Source: Toxonevra muliebris (Eukaryota > Arthropoda > Insecta > Diptera > Pallopteridae). From it: 64,000 bases of DNA. This document shows, piece by piece, positions 24,249-36,207 of the stretch; position 1 is the first letter of the stretch; the number at the start of each line of letters is the position of its first letter. The notes under the pieces were generated by a model that saw only the letters and a program-made list of their open reading frames with translations, was not told where the DNA came from and searched no databases. The DNA is taken from the NCBI GenBank assembly GCA_963691655.1, contig OY829326.1:143238998-143302997 (forward strand). Reading direction: 5' to 3'. The position numbers and the translations under genes were made by a program.

Positions 24249-25403
24249 AAATACAATTAAATAAATAATTAAATACAGTTTAAAATTGAAAAAAAATATA
24301 TATATAAATTTAAATAAAAAAGGTAAATAAATTAAAACTAAATGTAATTGCATAGCTTAAATTATCACCAACAATATTTCACAACACGAATATCAGAAAA
24401 AGTAAATTTAGAATCGCTCATAAAATCTCTTTATATGGAAAAGCAAGTAGCATGACCAAAAGAGACTTAGAAAATTTCTTTCAAGAAAAATCTTCTAGTG
24501 AAAAAAAATTCAGCTATTTTTTCTATTAATTTGTTTGGCGTTTAGAAATAAAACTTTTTTTGGTAAATTGCCGTTAGCAAATAACAAACTACGGTTTACC
24601 AACACTGTTTCACTGTTTTTTATCCACAATTAGCAGCCAATTTGATAATTAAACTTATCAAAAGAAACACAGCTAATATATATGCTTTGAAATATTAACG
24701 CGACAGTCACTAGCAGCCAAATCCAATTATTGAATTAATTCAAATAGATTATAGGTTTCCCGGTGATACAACATACAAACAACTAAAGATTAAAATCGCT
24801 ACACAAGCTTTTTTCCTAAATCAAAACAATGTAGTAATACGAATGGATTATTATTCATTTGTTTCATAGCTGAATACTAACTATGGAATTCTCCGAAATC
24901 GTTCATTAGCTTATAATTAGTTTTGCAAACTTCTATGAAATAATAACAAATTTTGAGCTTTTTTTAAATCAAGCTTCTTATAGTTATATATTTAGAAAAA
25001 TACTCCTATATATACATAAACCTACAATTAACTTTATTGTAATTAAGAACGAATTTAAAATCGCATCTTTCATTTGCCATTATCGGTACGTTCAGAGACC
25101 TCGTGTCTGTCTGTGTGACTGGTGTGGCTGTCTTAATTGTGTTTATAACATTTGAAGTTAATGTACTATTTAAAACCTGATGTTTAAATGCATTTGATGG
25201 ACCTTACCAAACAGTAAAAGTAATGAAGAACGACGATTTAGATATGACAATATCCTTTCTAATTAACCCATTAATACTCAGAGCAACTTGATTGGAAAGG
25301 TGTCTATACTAATTTAGGGAGTATTGTATTGGAGGTTTCTGTCGTTGTACCGCGACCTATAAGATCTATTGCACGTCCATCTTTTCTATCTAGTCTAATC
25401 TGC
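24249..25403. other. Gene-free AT-rich stretch
   Basis: No gene is supported. A TTAA-anchored piggyBac-like end (TTAACCCATTAATACTCAGA) at 25263 lies just beyond the 3' end of the - strand LINE. Confidence 0.55.
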
Positions 25404-26099
25404 CTAGAGTACCTCATCCAGTCCAGTCTCCCTCAAGTATTTGAGTATTGCGCCCGGATCTATGGATGCTAGTTCGGTACTGGGCACTTGGTGCATGCAC
25501 AGACATTTCCTTCTTTTGTGGATCAGTGCTCCACATTGAGCTAAAATATGTTCTGATGATTCGTCTTCCTCATTACAAAACCTACATATTGAGCTTTGCT
25601 CAACCTCTATCTTGCAAAGGTGTTCTCTGAGCCCGCAATGCCCAGTCAGAATACCAGCTAATATGCGCAAACTGTTTTTGTTGAGACCAATGCAGAATGC
25701 GTATCTACTCTTATTATAATAACCTAAAAGCGCTTTGGATTGCCTCAGTCCCGTAAGATTGGTAAAGAGTTCTTGCATCTTGTTCCTCTCTTCTTGCCCG
25801 AGTAATTCCCTGACTACGCTATTTCCTATTCCACAGAAGGGTTCAGGTCCCACGAAAGTGGTTGCTGCCCCCTTTCTTGCAAGCTCGTCTGCCTGCTCAT
25901 TACCCTCAATTCCTGCGTGTCCAGGGACCCAACATAGAACGACTTTGTTGTTCTTGCCCAGTTGATTGCGCTTGCTCAAACAGTTCCACACCAACTTAGA
26001 GGTGATCTCAAAGGAACATAATGCTCGAATGGCTGCCTGGCTGTCCGACATGATAGCGATATCTTGCCGTTTGTACTTCCTGTCCAGGATGAATTGCAC
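25404..26099 (-). pseudogene. LINE RNase H and C-terminal zinc-knuckle fragment
   Basis: A 231-codon open frame. Residues about 15-30 hold the MSDSQAAIRAL block and about 58-76 the WVPGHAGIEGNEQADELA block of RNase H, which removes RNA from the RNA-DNA hybrid during LINE copying. The C-terminal CRFC...H...C motif is the usual close. The frame is intact here, but the reverse transcriptase upstream is deleted and frameshifted, so the element is dead. Confidence 0.85.
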
Positions 26100-26360
26100 A
26101 CATATGCTAATTGCGTGAATTTCAGCTTGAAAGATGCTAGTCCAAGAGATAGTTGTCTTTCGCCAGGTTATCTTGATTTCTAAGTCCTATAGATCTCCAC
26201 GTCAACCTTTTATTTCTTGTTGCTCTTACGATTGCTGCCTTGGAGGCACCCTCTATCACGAGGTGTAATGGAGTGAGCTCTAATAGTACCTCTAGTGCAG
26301 CAGTCGGACATGTTCTCATCGCTTCTGTTATACAGATACATGCCAACCTTTGAACTTTCC

Positions 26361-26700
26361 TTAATTTAGCTTTCGCTTTCCTCCCTGTGGACATCCTCTG
26401 GTTGTGCTGACTGATATGGTACCTAGCCCTGTTTCCATCTCAGCTGTTCTAGAGGAGAGCATTTCTGACATCCATCTAGATGTTGTGTTATCTACTCCTC
26501 TTCGCCTTAGAGAGTTATTGACAGCCTCGTGTGAGGTGTTGTCGAAAGCTCCTTCTATATCCAGGAAAGCACATACTGCTACTTCCTTCACATCTAGTGC
26601 CCCTTGAATCTTCGCCGCTAAGTCATGCAGAGCTGTTTCGGTAGACCTGCCTGCTCTATATTTAGGGAGTATACACCAACTAGTTTTAGGTATACTTAGG
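26361..26700 (-). pseudogene. LINE reverse transcriptase fragment
   Basis: The frame covers TETALHDL, VAVCAFLDIEGAFDNTS (first catalytic aspartate present), MSEMLSSR and RGCPQGG, then runs into KRKLN, out of RT homology. The RT palm motif with the second and third aspartates is deleted. It is continuous in orientation with the RNase H fragment at 25404-26099. Confidence 0.85.
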
Positions 26701-26704
26701 GAAA

Positions 26705-26820
26705 TGGTATAGGTACTCGATACTTTTACCCCGATACCCGATACTTTTTGACTCGATACTCTTATTATGAGTACTTGTACTCATTGAGTAAATTGATCTG
26801 GTTTCGAAATTCGATACTTT
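26705..26820. repeat. Degenerate CGATACT repeat block
   Basis: CTCGATACTTTTAC, CCGATACCCGATACTTTTTG, CTCGATACTCTT and TTCGATACTTTTC recur within 110 bases, with ATGAGTACTTGTACTCAT in the middle. It lies exactly between two - strand LINE remnants, so it may be a tail or 5' leader repeat of one of them. Confidence 0.55.
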
Positions 26821-26889
26821 TCAAAATTTTAGCTTGTGCCAATGGGTTGGAATATGGTGGGTTTAAATAACAATATGGGAGGAAAAGCA

Positions 26890-27300
26890 CTTGTTGGTAA
26901 GGTTTATCCTTCATTTGATCGCAAGTCTGATACTGTCTGAAGACTTCTTTCACGATAGTTGGAGCATACCATGGAATCGCCTTTCTTGTCGATGGGAAAG
27001 AGTTCGCTGAGGTTCGAATCACTGGACATACTTTCATCCGTCTATATCTTGTATAAGAGCATTTATTTTACAAGCTTTTCGGTTCCGTTGTTAAACAACT
27101 CAGAAACCAAGCCATTTGCACCCGCAGCCTTATTGTTCTTCAGCAGAGCGATGACTGTTAAAACCTCGTCATGGTCGGGTAACAGTACGTCAATGTCGTC
27201 AGTGATTTTCATCTTCATCCTGCCAGGAAAAATTCCGGCCTTCAATGTATTAGTCAAATATTTGTTTTTTTTAATTTCGAACCTTATTCCTGTCACCAAT
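26890..27300 (-). pseudogene. RTE-like non-LTR reverse transcriptase fragment
   Basis: One - strand frame with two stops (near 27063 and 27042) reads VLTVIALLKNNKAAGANGL, SELFNNGTEKLVK, LLYKI, TDESMSSD, NLSELFPIDKKGDSMVCSNY. This is the RT entry region (LKNNKAAG.DGL, E.F...G, P..KKGD...C.NYR) of RTE-like elements found in insects. Catalytic blocks further on are absent. It is distinct from the LINE at 25404-26700. The clade assignment is from motif memory only. Confidence 0.72.
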
Positions 27301-27426
27301 CATCTCGATATCATTGCGTTCACCACTTGCTCCCTCTCTTTTCTTGTGCCTGAAAATACATTTATGGATTTAAATTCAATAAATGGGAAACCGGAATTAT
27401 TTTTGCGAAATTTTAACAGACAATAA

Positions 27427-27997
27427 TATTTGTTGACTTCGTATTATAAATATTTGCAAACAAAACTAACTGCAATATACATAAACGCAAAAATAGAGTG
27501 AAGTAGGTTGAATAAATAGTTCTAAAAGCATAAAGAAAATTCAATATTCTCTGCATTAACTGCTAAAGCTTTAAGCTAAAGTGGAGTTGTGTGCAGGGGC
27601 GTATATACTTTATGTAGAATAAATTTATTTGATGCAAAGTTAAATTTAACTACTGAATAGGTCGTTTTCTTATGTTCTGTCAACTTGATCCCACTTACCC
27701 AAAACTCCTTCCCCTAGGATCCTCTAGTGGTTCAAATAGTGCATGGAACTCCACAAACTTCCCAATGCTAACTTAGTAGAAGTTGAAAAATTTATTAAGC
27801 TTACTTCCTTACAGTTGACTTGAAACATCCTCCTAAAGTTATGAGCGTCGGTTTCATTTTCTGTAATAAATCACTCATTTCTCCCATAGTTGTAATATTG
27901 GTACAGCATTTTTTTTCTTTACTCCAAACTCTGACTGTACCTAATCCAACAAACTGGATATTACAAAATATCATTGATTGCACTTACCTTACAGTAG
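27427..27997. other. Gene-free AT-rich stretch
   Basis: Nothing recognisable; frames on both strands near 27801-28116 are short and one of them overlaps the SINE that follows. Confidence 0.5.
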
Positions 27998-28320
27998 ACG
28001 ACCTCGATAGCCTATTGGATAGTGCACTAGACTTTCATCTGGGAGGTTCGGGTTCGATTCCCGTCTTCGTCTGGTGGTTAGTTTTCATAACTTTCTTATA
28101 TTCACTATCGATATGAAGTGTATGAGAATTATAAGATAGTGTACAAGTACACACATTGGTTGGTAATGGCAAAACCACCAAGCCGATAAAAAATTGCCAT
28201 ACCGCCGTTCGGAATCGGCGTTAAACTGTAGGTCCAACTATGTGGTATCACAATGGGCCGTTCAGGCCTAAGTGTGTCTCTCGACAGCCACTCCAAAATT
28301 TAAATATAACATAGTAGTAC
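27998..28320 (+). mobile_element. tRNA-derived SINE, copy C (best tRNA head)
   Basis: The head folds as a near-complete tRNA: GACGA can pair with TCGTC about 70 bases on, the A box is GATAGCCTATTGG, and the B box GGTTCGATTCC is a perfect consensus inside a 4-base T-stem (CGGG/CCCG). The body (TTGGTTGGTAATGGCAAAA, CACCAAGCC, GCCGTTCGGAA, AACTGTAGGTCC, GGGCCGTTCAGGCC) identifies the same family as copies A and B. It ends near an ATAGTAGTA tail. It is not called a tRNA gene, because the extended SINE body and the family copies explain it. Confidence 0.85.
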
Positions 28321-30236
28321 TTTAAAATTGTTTTCGCCTGAAGTGGCAATTCTCTTTGAAACGTCAATGGCTGTCTGTTTCAAGCATAGATTTTTATAGA
28401 CAAAATAGAGATTGAATATATAAATTCATATTCGCTGATGCCATATATTTTCAACAGCTGTAGAATACTCCTTTCCATTCATTTTGAAAGACAATGTTCA
28501 TAGCTTTATTATATTTGCAAAAATATATTCAGAGATATGTGTGTGTATGTTTATTCAGAACTTTTACTGAAATGTCTTAAATAATTTCAGCTGCTTTCAC
28601 AAATACCACTTGAATTTTATATATTTTGCTTCCATTTTTATTACAAACTTTTTTTTTATTCAATTCTTTGGTTGTAAAGAAAATACAAAGACAGCAGATA
28701 TTTTAGTACTCATAAAATTTTAACTATTGAATATTTATATGCAATAATCTTGAGTGAATTAAATTTGAACATTAAATGAATTAAATCAAATTTATTTACT
28801 TTTATAAAAAATTAACTTATAACTATATGAAATTATTATAAATCATAAAATAGATTTGTGGTCATTTATAGTTATGTAGTTTTGAATTAGGGGCCGTAAA
28901 ATATATTACGTAACTCAATTTTCCACTAATTTTGACCCCTCCCCCTGGTCGTAACGCAACGTAACAAAACTTACCTGTTCATTAAGTAGGTAGTGAAGAT
29001 GAAAGCATGAATGTCATGCCTTTGCCGCGAATTTCACAAAGAGTCAAGTGTTCGTTTCGATCAATATTTCTTATTAAAATTTAAAAAAAAAATAAACGAA
29101 GAACATGTACTGAAATCGTAGCTGGTTTGAAGCTTGGTTCTATTCATAACTACAGAAACCAAAACCGTTAAAAAAGACAAAAAAATTCTGAAGTCAATGT
29201 ACAGGGACAAAATTGTAGCTGCTTGGAAACTGGAGACGTGTGTTTCCAAAAACAAAAATAAATAAGGGTAGTAATATGCTTAAAAAGGACGATATTGAGG
29301 AACGTTTTAAAAGATGAATCCACTGAATTAAGAAATGTATTAAAATTAATGGAAATTATGTAGAGAAGATGAAAAATTATGGAAATTATAGATATGTAAC
29401 TAAAATTTTTGTTTGTATTTTTTTCCAAACCACTTAGAAAATAAGGCCATAGTCAGAAGGGGAGGGGGGTGGAAGTTACCATGAACGGGTAGTGCAATTG
29501 ATGGACCCAAACAAACAGCAGAAGATTCCGCTTAATAGAGGACGACCACTTAGAAATTAAAAAGAATTAGTTTGATATTTCGAAATTTAAACCGCAGAAA
29601 AAATGTTTGCCAAGTCTGTGGTCTGGGTATTTATTTGTTTTCTTTTTTTGGAATTCCTTTATAGACCAATAAAATCGTGATAAAATTAATTAATATTTAT
29701 TTATCTATAACGAATGCATTTCGGTTCTCAGCTGCGGAACCAGCGAACATCAGTTAATTACTGACAAATATAAGTACACATTGAGACAAGGCCGTCAACG
29801 AGTTTTCAATATTATTATGAAAAGTTTTTGTCATTGAGCCAATGCCGTCAACGAGTTTTCAACACTATTATGAAAAGTTTTTGAGAGAACACTTCGGCTT
29901 TAATTTCAATTTCTTTCATTCATAATTGATGAAACCTTTTGCGTTAAGAGAAAAAACACGATAAAAAATTCATTAGTTTGCCATTACTCGTGTCTTTTCT
30001 TTCGTTTAAATCTAATTTATTAATATTCAGTCTGTTTTTCATTTTTTATGGCTTATCGTTGCTCAAGCCTTTCATTAAAAAAACAAAAATGAGAAAAATT
30101 TATGATTTCAAACGATGACCCAAATTACACGCAATTTGAAAAAATGTATTTTTAAATTGAACCATGAAGATGAACTCAACGATACTACTAGCATTTTCAG
30201 TAAGAATGTAGCTCTCGGCGAAATCTATAAGAATCA
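28321..30236. other. Gene-free stretch with fragments
   Basis: No gene is supported. At about 28891-28976 GGGGCCGTAAAATATATTAC, GTAAC and C-rich sequence resemble the start of a DNA transposon, with no partner found. A 54-base tandem duplication occupies 29778-29885. Confidence 0.55.
29778..29885. repeat. Two-copy 54-base tandem repeat
   Basis: The copies start at CATTGAG (29778 and 29832) and share GCCGTCAACGAGTTTTCAA and ATTATGAAAAGTTTTTG. No coding meaning. Confidence 0.75.
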
Positions 30237-31264
30237 GGCCCTTATTATGAGCTGCTTTCGACATTCGATCTTGGCTGGTTATCGAATATAAAATTCGTAT
30301 TATGAGCAGTGCAACCCTGTCGAAATTTTCGTTGCGCATCGAATTTTGCTTTCGATACGGTGCATGCTGAGTAATAATTGTTAAAAATTTAAGTATTTTG
30401 CTATTTCTTTTTGCTTTTTGAGGACTCAAAAACTAATTTTAAAAAGTTTTTGTAAATTTTCTGCAGGTTTAAAGTGGTGAGTAACACATTGCAGTTATAG
30501 AAACTTGTGTCATTATTGGAAAGCAAATCCTCTGATTGCAAATTCTGGCGACGAAAAAAGTACTAAATGGTTTTGGACAAACCAATAATTCCCGGAATTC
30601 CGCTTTTATTAGCAAAATATACTTTTGTTTGTATAATTGAATTTTATTCATCTTTGGCAAATACAATTTTCCAGGACATCTAAAGCCTCTGATAATACCA
30701 CAGACACCGTGGGTTGTGCAAGTCCAAGTGTATTCTCATTCCCAATGCTTTGTTGGAGTGACCTCTGAGCACAAAATCGCAGAACTATTGCCGATTTTAA
30801 TATGTTTGGAATTGATCTTGCTCATGTGCATTGCTTGAACAGTTCATCTATAGTAGTCAACAAGTCCACAAACGCCTCTTTTGACAGTCCAAAGTTCGGT
30901 AGAAATCTGTACACGAATTTTGTAGTTGCCAAAGCTTTTTCGAAAGGCTGCACTTAATCGTTTTCTACTTCTGGCCATTTCCATAAAGCTCTCATCCTCT
31001 TCCGATGAATCGTTGAACCTTTATTTCGTTGTAGTCATAACTATTTTGTTCTTATTTTTTCTACTTCATTTTTAAACAAATCGTATTTATTTTTCAAAAT
31101 GACGATCAGCTGGTAGAAATATATTACCGTAAACAGCGCAAAATGAGCGAAATTTACAATAACGCTATTCTCTGTCGAAAGCACGTCATAATACCAAGCT
31201 CAAATTCGTTGGATCAAGGCATTCAACTACAGTCGAAGATCGAACGTAGTTCATAATAAGGGCC
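30237..31264 (-). mobile_element. PIF/Harbinger-type element, degraded
   Basis: Inverted ends GGCCCTTATTATGAGCTGC (30237) and, on the other strand, GGCCCTTATTATGAACTAC (31264) are bordered by the 3-base duplication TCA (30234-30236, 31265-31267). A 3-base duplication with GG-starting ends fits PIF/Harbinger (family knowledge). Inside, the - strand carries the N-terminal half of a HARBI1-like transposase. The 1028-base length and missing catalytic half show it is a dead deletion derivative. Confidence 0.85.
30640..31020 (-). pseudogene. HARBI1-like transposase remnant
   Basis: The - strand reads, with stops and at least one frameshift, DSSEEDESFMEMARSRKR, then RFLPNFGLSKEAFVDLLTTI, IPNILKSAIVLRFCAQRSLQ, QSIGNENTLGLAQPTVSVVL and SEALDVLE. 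The 'IP..LK.A..LRF.A..S.Q.S.G...GLAQPTVS' block is diagnostic for Harbinger nucleases, where it forms the DNA-binding helix region before the DDE catalytic core. A TGA interrupts it before ARSIPN. The DDE core itself is not recognisable downstream. Confidence 0.82.
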
Positions 31265-31267
31265 TCA

Positions 31268-32513
31268 GTCATTAAACTGATAGTCTTAGTAGAGAAAAAT
31301 GGCAAAAATGAAAAAAGAATGGCTCCTAAAATTTTGAAGTTGATTCGATCAAATTTTTTCGTGTCGGTCAAATTTATATGAAAATTCATTTCTTCGAAAC
31401 TTTAAACTGATTCCAAAGTCAGTATACACGATTTCTTAAAAACTGTTTAATTCGATTAATTCTTATAAAAACTAAATTTTGCAGTGCTAAGTACTCTATT
31501 TCCCCACTCCCCACTTTTCATAAATTTAGTCGCTTCTAACGATCCAAATAAATCGAAATTTACAAAAATCCGATTATTCTTTTTATTTTTATTAATTTAA
31601 ACATTTTTTTCCACTTAGTTTTAGGACTAAAACTTCATGCCAAAAACCGTAACTAATTAATACAAAAATGTGAATCCAGGATTGCTCAACGATTCCTTTT
31701 TTAAAATCCGAAGTCCAACCCCATGTGACAGACAACAAACTCCACATTTTCATATTCTTGATTTCTAAGCAATAAAAATATAGAAATAAAGAATACTTAA
31801 ATACTAAAGATTATAAATTTTATTTTGGTTTTTTCCTTGCATTGGTAACTAATATCGACAATTATAAGAAAGTTTCAACATTTCGTGGGGAAAGGAGGAG
31901 CGGCAGGAGGGCCCGAAAAGATACCCCCCTAAACACGATCTTGCCTCCGTATATGTATATAATGTAGTAACTTCATAAAACATGCTTTATATTCTACAGT
32001 TCTGTGAACAGTTTTATATATGTAAATGTAACTACTTTAAATTATTCCAATTTTGTTTGCTATATATTTTCATGACGAAATTAATGCATATGGAAGAACT
32101 GCAAATTAGAGTATACATATGTGTAAAAATCCGCATTGACATTGCTGTCTTATTTAAAATATTTAAGTATGTATGTATACATTATCCAAGTCAAACACAT
32201 AAAAACCGATATACATGATACCAAATCTTGAGCTTTTCCACGACAGCGTTCTAATGAAAAATTCAGTAATACTCCAATAACAAAGAAGCATCATAAACAA
32301 GTGCTCGTCGTACTGTGCTAAATTAAACTGCAGATAGAAACCATTGTAGTTTGAAAACTCTAATATTCTCCATTGGAGTGACTGTTTACTGTTTCGCTAG
32401 TCACTAGCTGTCCGACGGATTACTACATAGTCTGGTCAGTTGGTTGTGCTTTATTTAACTATGTGAAATATTATTTTAAACTAGTGTGTATGTACTTGTA
32501 TCTTATGTGTATG
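31268..32513. other. Gene-free AT-rich stretch
   Basis: No gene or defined element; open frames near 31186-31389 and 31982-32218 are AT-driven and show no domain. Confidence 0.5.
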
Positions 32514-32515
32514 TA

Positions 32516-33374
32516 CAGCTATGGCCAGAGAAATAGAACACTTTTGAATTTCATATAAACGTGTGGTTTATTTAATATTTTGCAATAAAAAAATTTTGTT
32601 TAATGATACAAAAGAAATATTTGGACTTCAAAGTTTAAAAAAATAAAGAACTAAAGTAATGTTTTTTTTTTTAATTTGGAGTGGCTTTTTTCTGCTGACG
32701 CGTCCAAACAGTGCAGCGTCATTGAGTCGTCTTCTTACAAGTCTGCTTGAAATGTTTATGCCGAACTCCTGGTTTATTTCAGTCATTATTGTGCGTGAGG
32801 ACTTGAAAGGATCAACCTTAGACTTCTTAACAATAGCTCTGTCGACTCGTCCCGCTGTTTTTCGTGGAGGAGCTTTCCGTTTCTTATTTTTTTCAATAAG
32901 TCACGATTTGTCTTGACAGAATTGATTGCGTTATATACCATTTTTCGTGAACAATTTACTATTCTGGCGATCTGAGACTGATTTCTACCTCTCTCGTGTA
33001 GTGAAAATATAATATTTCTTTTTTCTACACTGCAATGTAAACCTCTGCCCATTTTTGATAAAAAATCACTTTTAATTTAAATTCGCAATAAAACTGGATC
33101 ATTTGCATCCAGCAAATTTGATTTTACAAAGAGCACTGATCATTACAATTAAAGTGTGCTATTTCTTTGTCTTACTCAAATACATACTATATTTACTAAA
33201 ATCACCACAACAAATAATCAAACAAGTAACGGGACATTTTTTACAGTTATTTGTTTCAGCATTGGAAGTAGCAAGTATACTGCAAAAGCATGTTACTACA
33301 CTAATTCAAATTAAAAAGAAATTCTGATACTATTTGGCTATTCTTTAAGTGTGCTATTTCTCTGGCCATAGCTG
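32516..33374 (-). mobile_element. Tc1-like element, 859-base deletion derivative
   Basis: TA dinucleotides (32514-32515 and 33375-33376) flank inverted repeats of about 30 bases that begin CAGCTATGGCCAGAGAAATA at both ends and differ at two or three positions. An inner direct copy of the right repeat (AAAGTGTGCTATTTCTTTGT, about 33150-33169) gives an IR/DR-like arrangement. The - strand holds only the N-terminal DNA-binding part of a Tc1-type transposase; the catalytic domain is deleted. Confidence 0.88.
32670..33052 (-). pseudogene. Tc1-type transposase N-terminal domain
   Basis: The start at 33052 gives MGRGLHCSVEKRNIIFSLHE and a helix-turn-helix (QSQIARIVNCSRKMVYNAI). A frameshift near 32900 moves the continuation into another frame with TAGRVDRAIVKKS, MTEINQEFGINISSRLVRRR and GRVSRKKP, the second helix-turn-helix of the bipartite Tc1/Tc3 DNA-binding domain that recognises the terminal repeats. 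The DDE catalytic domain is missing. Confidence 0.85.
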
Positions 33375-33376
33375 TA

Positions 33377-35496
33377 TATGTGTCATACAGCTGTGTATAA
33401 CTTACTCTATTGCAATGAACGAATGTCACTGTAGATGCAGTAGAAATAAAACTTGTATTCTACTTCCTCCCAACATCACTTATTCTATCTGTGTACACCT
33501 ATAAAAATATAACACAGTGCCAAGTAGAAAAGGAAGAAGAAGTATAAGGGGACATAGGAAAAACAGAAAAACAAGAAAAAAAAAACAAAAAAAACGGAAG
33601 CATAATGTTGACACAAACAATTCTCTTAGCTGCATTTATAAGTCCATTTGACAAGGCGAGCAAGCGTACGGACGAACGAGAGTGAACAAGTGTTCTTGTC
33701 AAGGACACATAATCCTTATTTTTACAATCAACTGTAGTTGAACAGTTGAAAAGTCCATTCAAATGCACAAGTCCAAATACACAACAAAAAGAAGTTGTCC
33801 AAAATGAGAAAAATGAATAGAAAAATGAAGCAAGCATAACTGAAAAACGCCTAAAGGAATTGTATAAAAGAACAAAAACAAAATAGAATAAAAGAAGAAG
33901 TTCCTCCATTCACAACTATGCGATTGCGAATGTCATATAAACTATTGTGAGCATCATATAAATTCAAAATATGTCCCATTATTTGATAAAAGAAAAACTA
34001 AACAAGTAATTGGATGGGTCAAGAACAACTTAGGCATACCCTGCGCGATGCACTGAAATTAGTTTAGTGCATCGGGCATCCATCCCGTTTTCTCTTCTTT
34101 TTTTTTTTACAGTCTAGTGCTTGACGGCATGTTTTGTTGAACCTGGGCGAAGAGTACAATCAGCCAATTTCCAATTTCTGAACTTTAACTTGAATTTTAA
34201 GTAATATAGGATTGGAATAAAGTTATTAACGTAGAAACCTTAACCAGTTTTAGACTAAAAAGTATAGTCAATTCAAACATCAATATTTTAAAGATTGCCT
34301 CAAAAATCGCTAACATTTTCAAAAATGTTTAACCAACGATAAAATACTCTTCCCTTTTTATTGTAGGGTATCAAAAGTGAGATGAAGAAAATTCACAATA
34401 GAAAATAATAGTTTGTTTGTGAAAAAATACTAAAGAAATTATTTTGCTGGAATTTTTCTTTTTTAATTTTTCTGTTTTTTTCTTTGCTTCTGCCGTTGCT
34501 GCTGTTTTGGTATGTAAATTGAATTGCTTGTGAGATAACAACAAGTTATGCTTCATACATACTACATGCATACAGAATCCATATACTTGTATGTGTACCC
34601 TTATATACACACACATAAATAATAAGATTATTTATGATTGCATATATTTAAGAGTTCATGAGTATGAATTTTGTTTATAAGTAATTTAATTTTTATTTTT
34701 ACTTTTGTCAGTAGGAGGTAACAAATTTAAAAAATCTTTATCACTGCATATGAAGTTCTCAAATGAACCTGTATTTTTATTTATTTAAATGAGGAAGATG
34801 AAGGACAGACGGATGAAAGTGCAAACTGAATATTAAAAATAAAAAAAAGCACAAAATTTCAACTATTTTCGGCTTGCTCATAATTAAAATTCACTTTAAC
34901 CTCGGCCATAGTTTTTCAATGTGAATTTAGGACCAACAAAACTTTAGCTATTTTATAGGGCAACAATTGTAATTTCCCCTCTAGATAACATGTAGCTGAC
35001 CAAAAAAAAATTTGAAAATTTCAAAAAAACATATAAATTCCGGTGCTGCTGATACAAAACGCAAAACAGAAAATAAAATAAATTATAATAAATGGCAACT
35101 ATATCTAAAATTTGAATACTGATCGTGAAATGATATTGAAACAATTGGAACTGTTTCACCAAAAAAGGAAAACCGGATGCATAAATACGTTCAAAAGCAA
35201 ACAAAACTTCAGCTTGCATGATTTAAGAGAGTACTTGTAGTCATGTAGCAGTAGAATTCAAACTTCTAACTTAACAAAACAACAGGTTAGGTCTAGGAAT
35301 ACTTTCGTAATGAAATTGTCAATGTAAAATATTCCAATTGAAGTACCAAAATTAAGAACAATTTACCATATTCTATAATTTGTTTCTGCTTCTATTCAGC
35401 ACAAGCAATTTTACTCCAGATATAAAAAAAATTAATTAGCCTACTTTGAGGGGTTCTCAATAAATGTGTCTGCCTTATAGGAAAGAAGTAATTTAA
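33377..35496. other. Gene-free stretch
   Basis: The 136-codon - strand frame at 33499-33909 is a hydrophobic low-complexity translation of an A-rich + strand and is not called. A small hairpin (CGATGCACT ... AGTGCATCG, 34046-34074) is present. Nothing else is recognised. Confidence 0.55.
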
Positions 35497-36207
35497 CACT
35501 AGAAACACTGGCGTTGTCTGCATACCTACTTGGTCTATCAGCGGTCAATTGACCGCATAACATGTTTCTAACAAAATCGTTTTATTAAACAGATTCCAGG
35601 AATATAACAACATAAAGAAATATTCATTAATATGTTTTATGCATATACAAGATTTTTATTTTAAGTAATTGTTGAAACAGATATATGTTATTAAGAATTG
35701 CATTCAATAATAAAAAGCCAATATATCCGAACAGATGTGTTTACTTTTGTGCTCTCTAATTTTAGTTTTTTTTCTACAAAATTTGTGTTTAAAAAGTCTA
35801 TAATAGTGATAAGCAAAGCGTTTATTTGTGTAACAACGTGTGAAGAAAAATATTGTTGGAAAGCTAAGTTTATCGTTTTTATTTAATTGTTTTATTAAAT
35901 TGTTCTACACATTTGTTTCTTGTATTGTTGCATTACTTAACTTTTCTGTGAGAATATTCAATCTCTTATATTCTTTATTAACTGTGCTGCCATAATTACT
36001 GTACATACATACACTGATTTACTTTTTCTATGAGAGCGTACTAGAGAATACTCATTCTTTATTCTCTTCTATTCAATAACTGTGCCGCTGTCATTTCCAG
36101 TGCTTCCACAACTGTTTTAACTCGTCTGAGGCTCATTGTCTGGTTTGGTCTTCCGAATATAAATTTTGTTCCCCATTTTTAATATCTCTATTAATATTTC
36201 TATTACA

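Larger units (their letters stand above)
25404..26700 (-). mobile_element. RNase H-type LINE remnant with internal deletion
   Basis: Reads on the - strand. From about 26700 it carries YRAGRSTETALHDLAAKIQG and LDIEGAFDNTSHEA of the reverse transcriptase, then RGCPQGG, where a deletion joins directly to the linker (KLRKVQRLACICITEAMRT, about 26350-26390), removing the YADD box. A TAG-bearing break near 26137 precedes an RNase H domain (SDSQAAIRAL; WVPGHAGIEGNEQADELARK) and a Cys/His end (CRFCNEEDESSEHILAQC) with a stop at 25404. It belongs to the I/LOA/Jockey-type assemblage; the clade is not certain. Confidence 0.85.

Noticed and set aside
27998..28075. Genuine tRNA gene
   Set aside because: Although A and B boxes and a T-stem are good, it is fused to a SINE body shared with two other copies.
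33499..33909. 136-codon hydrophobic protein on the - strand
   Set aside because: It is a translation of A-rich low-complexity sequence, with Phe/Leu runs, no start context and no domain.
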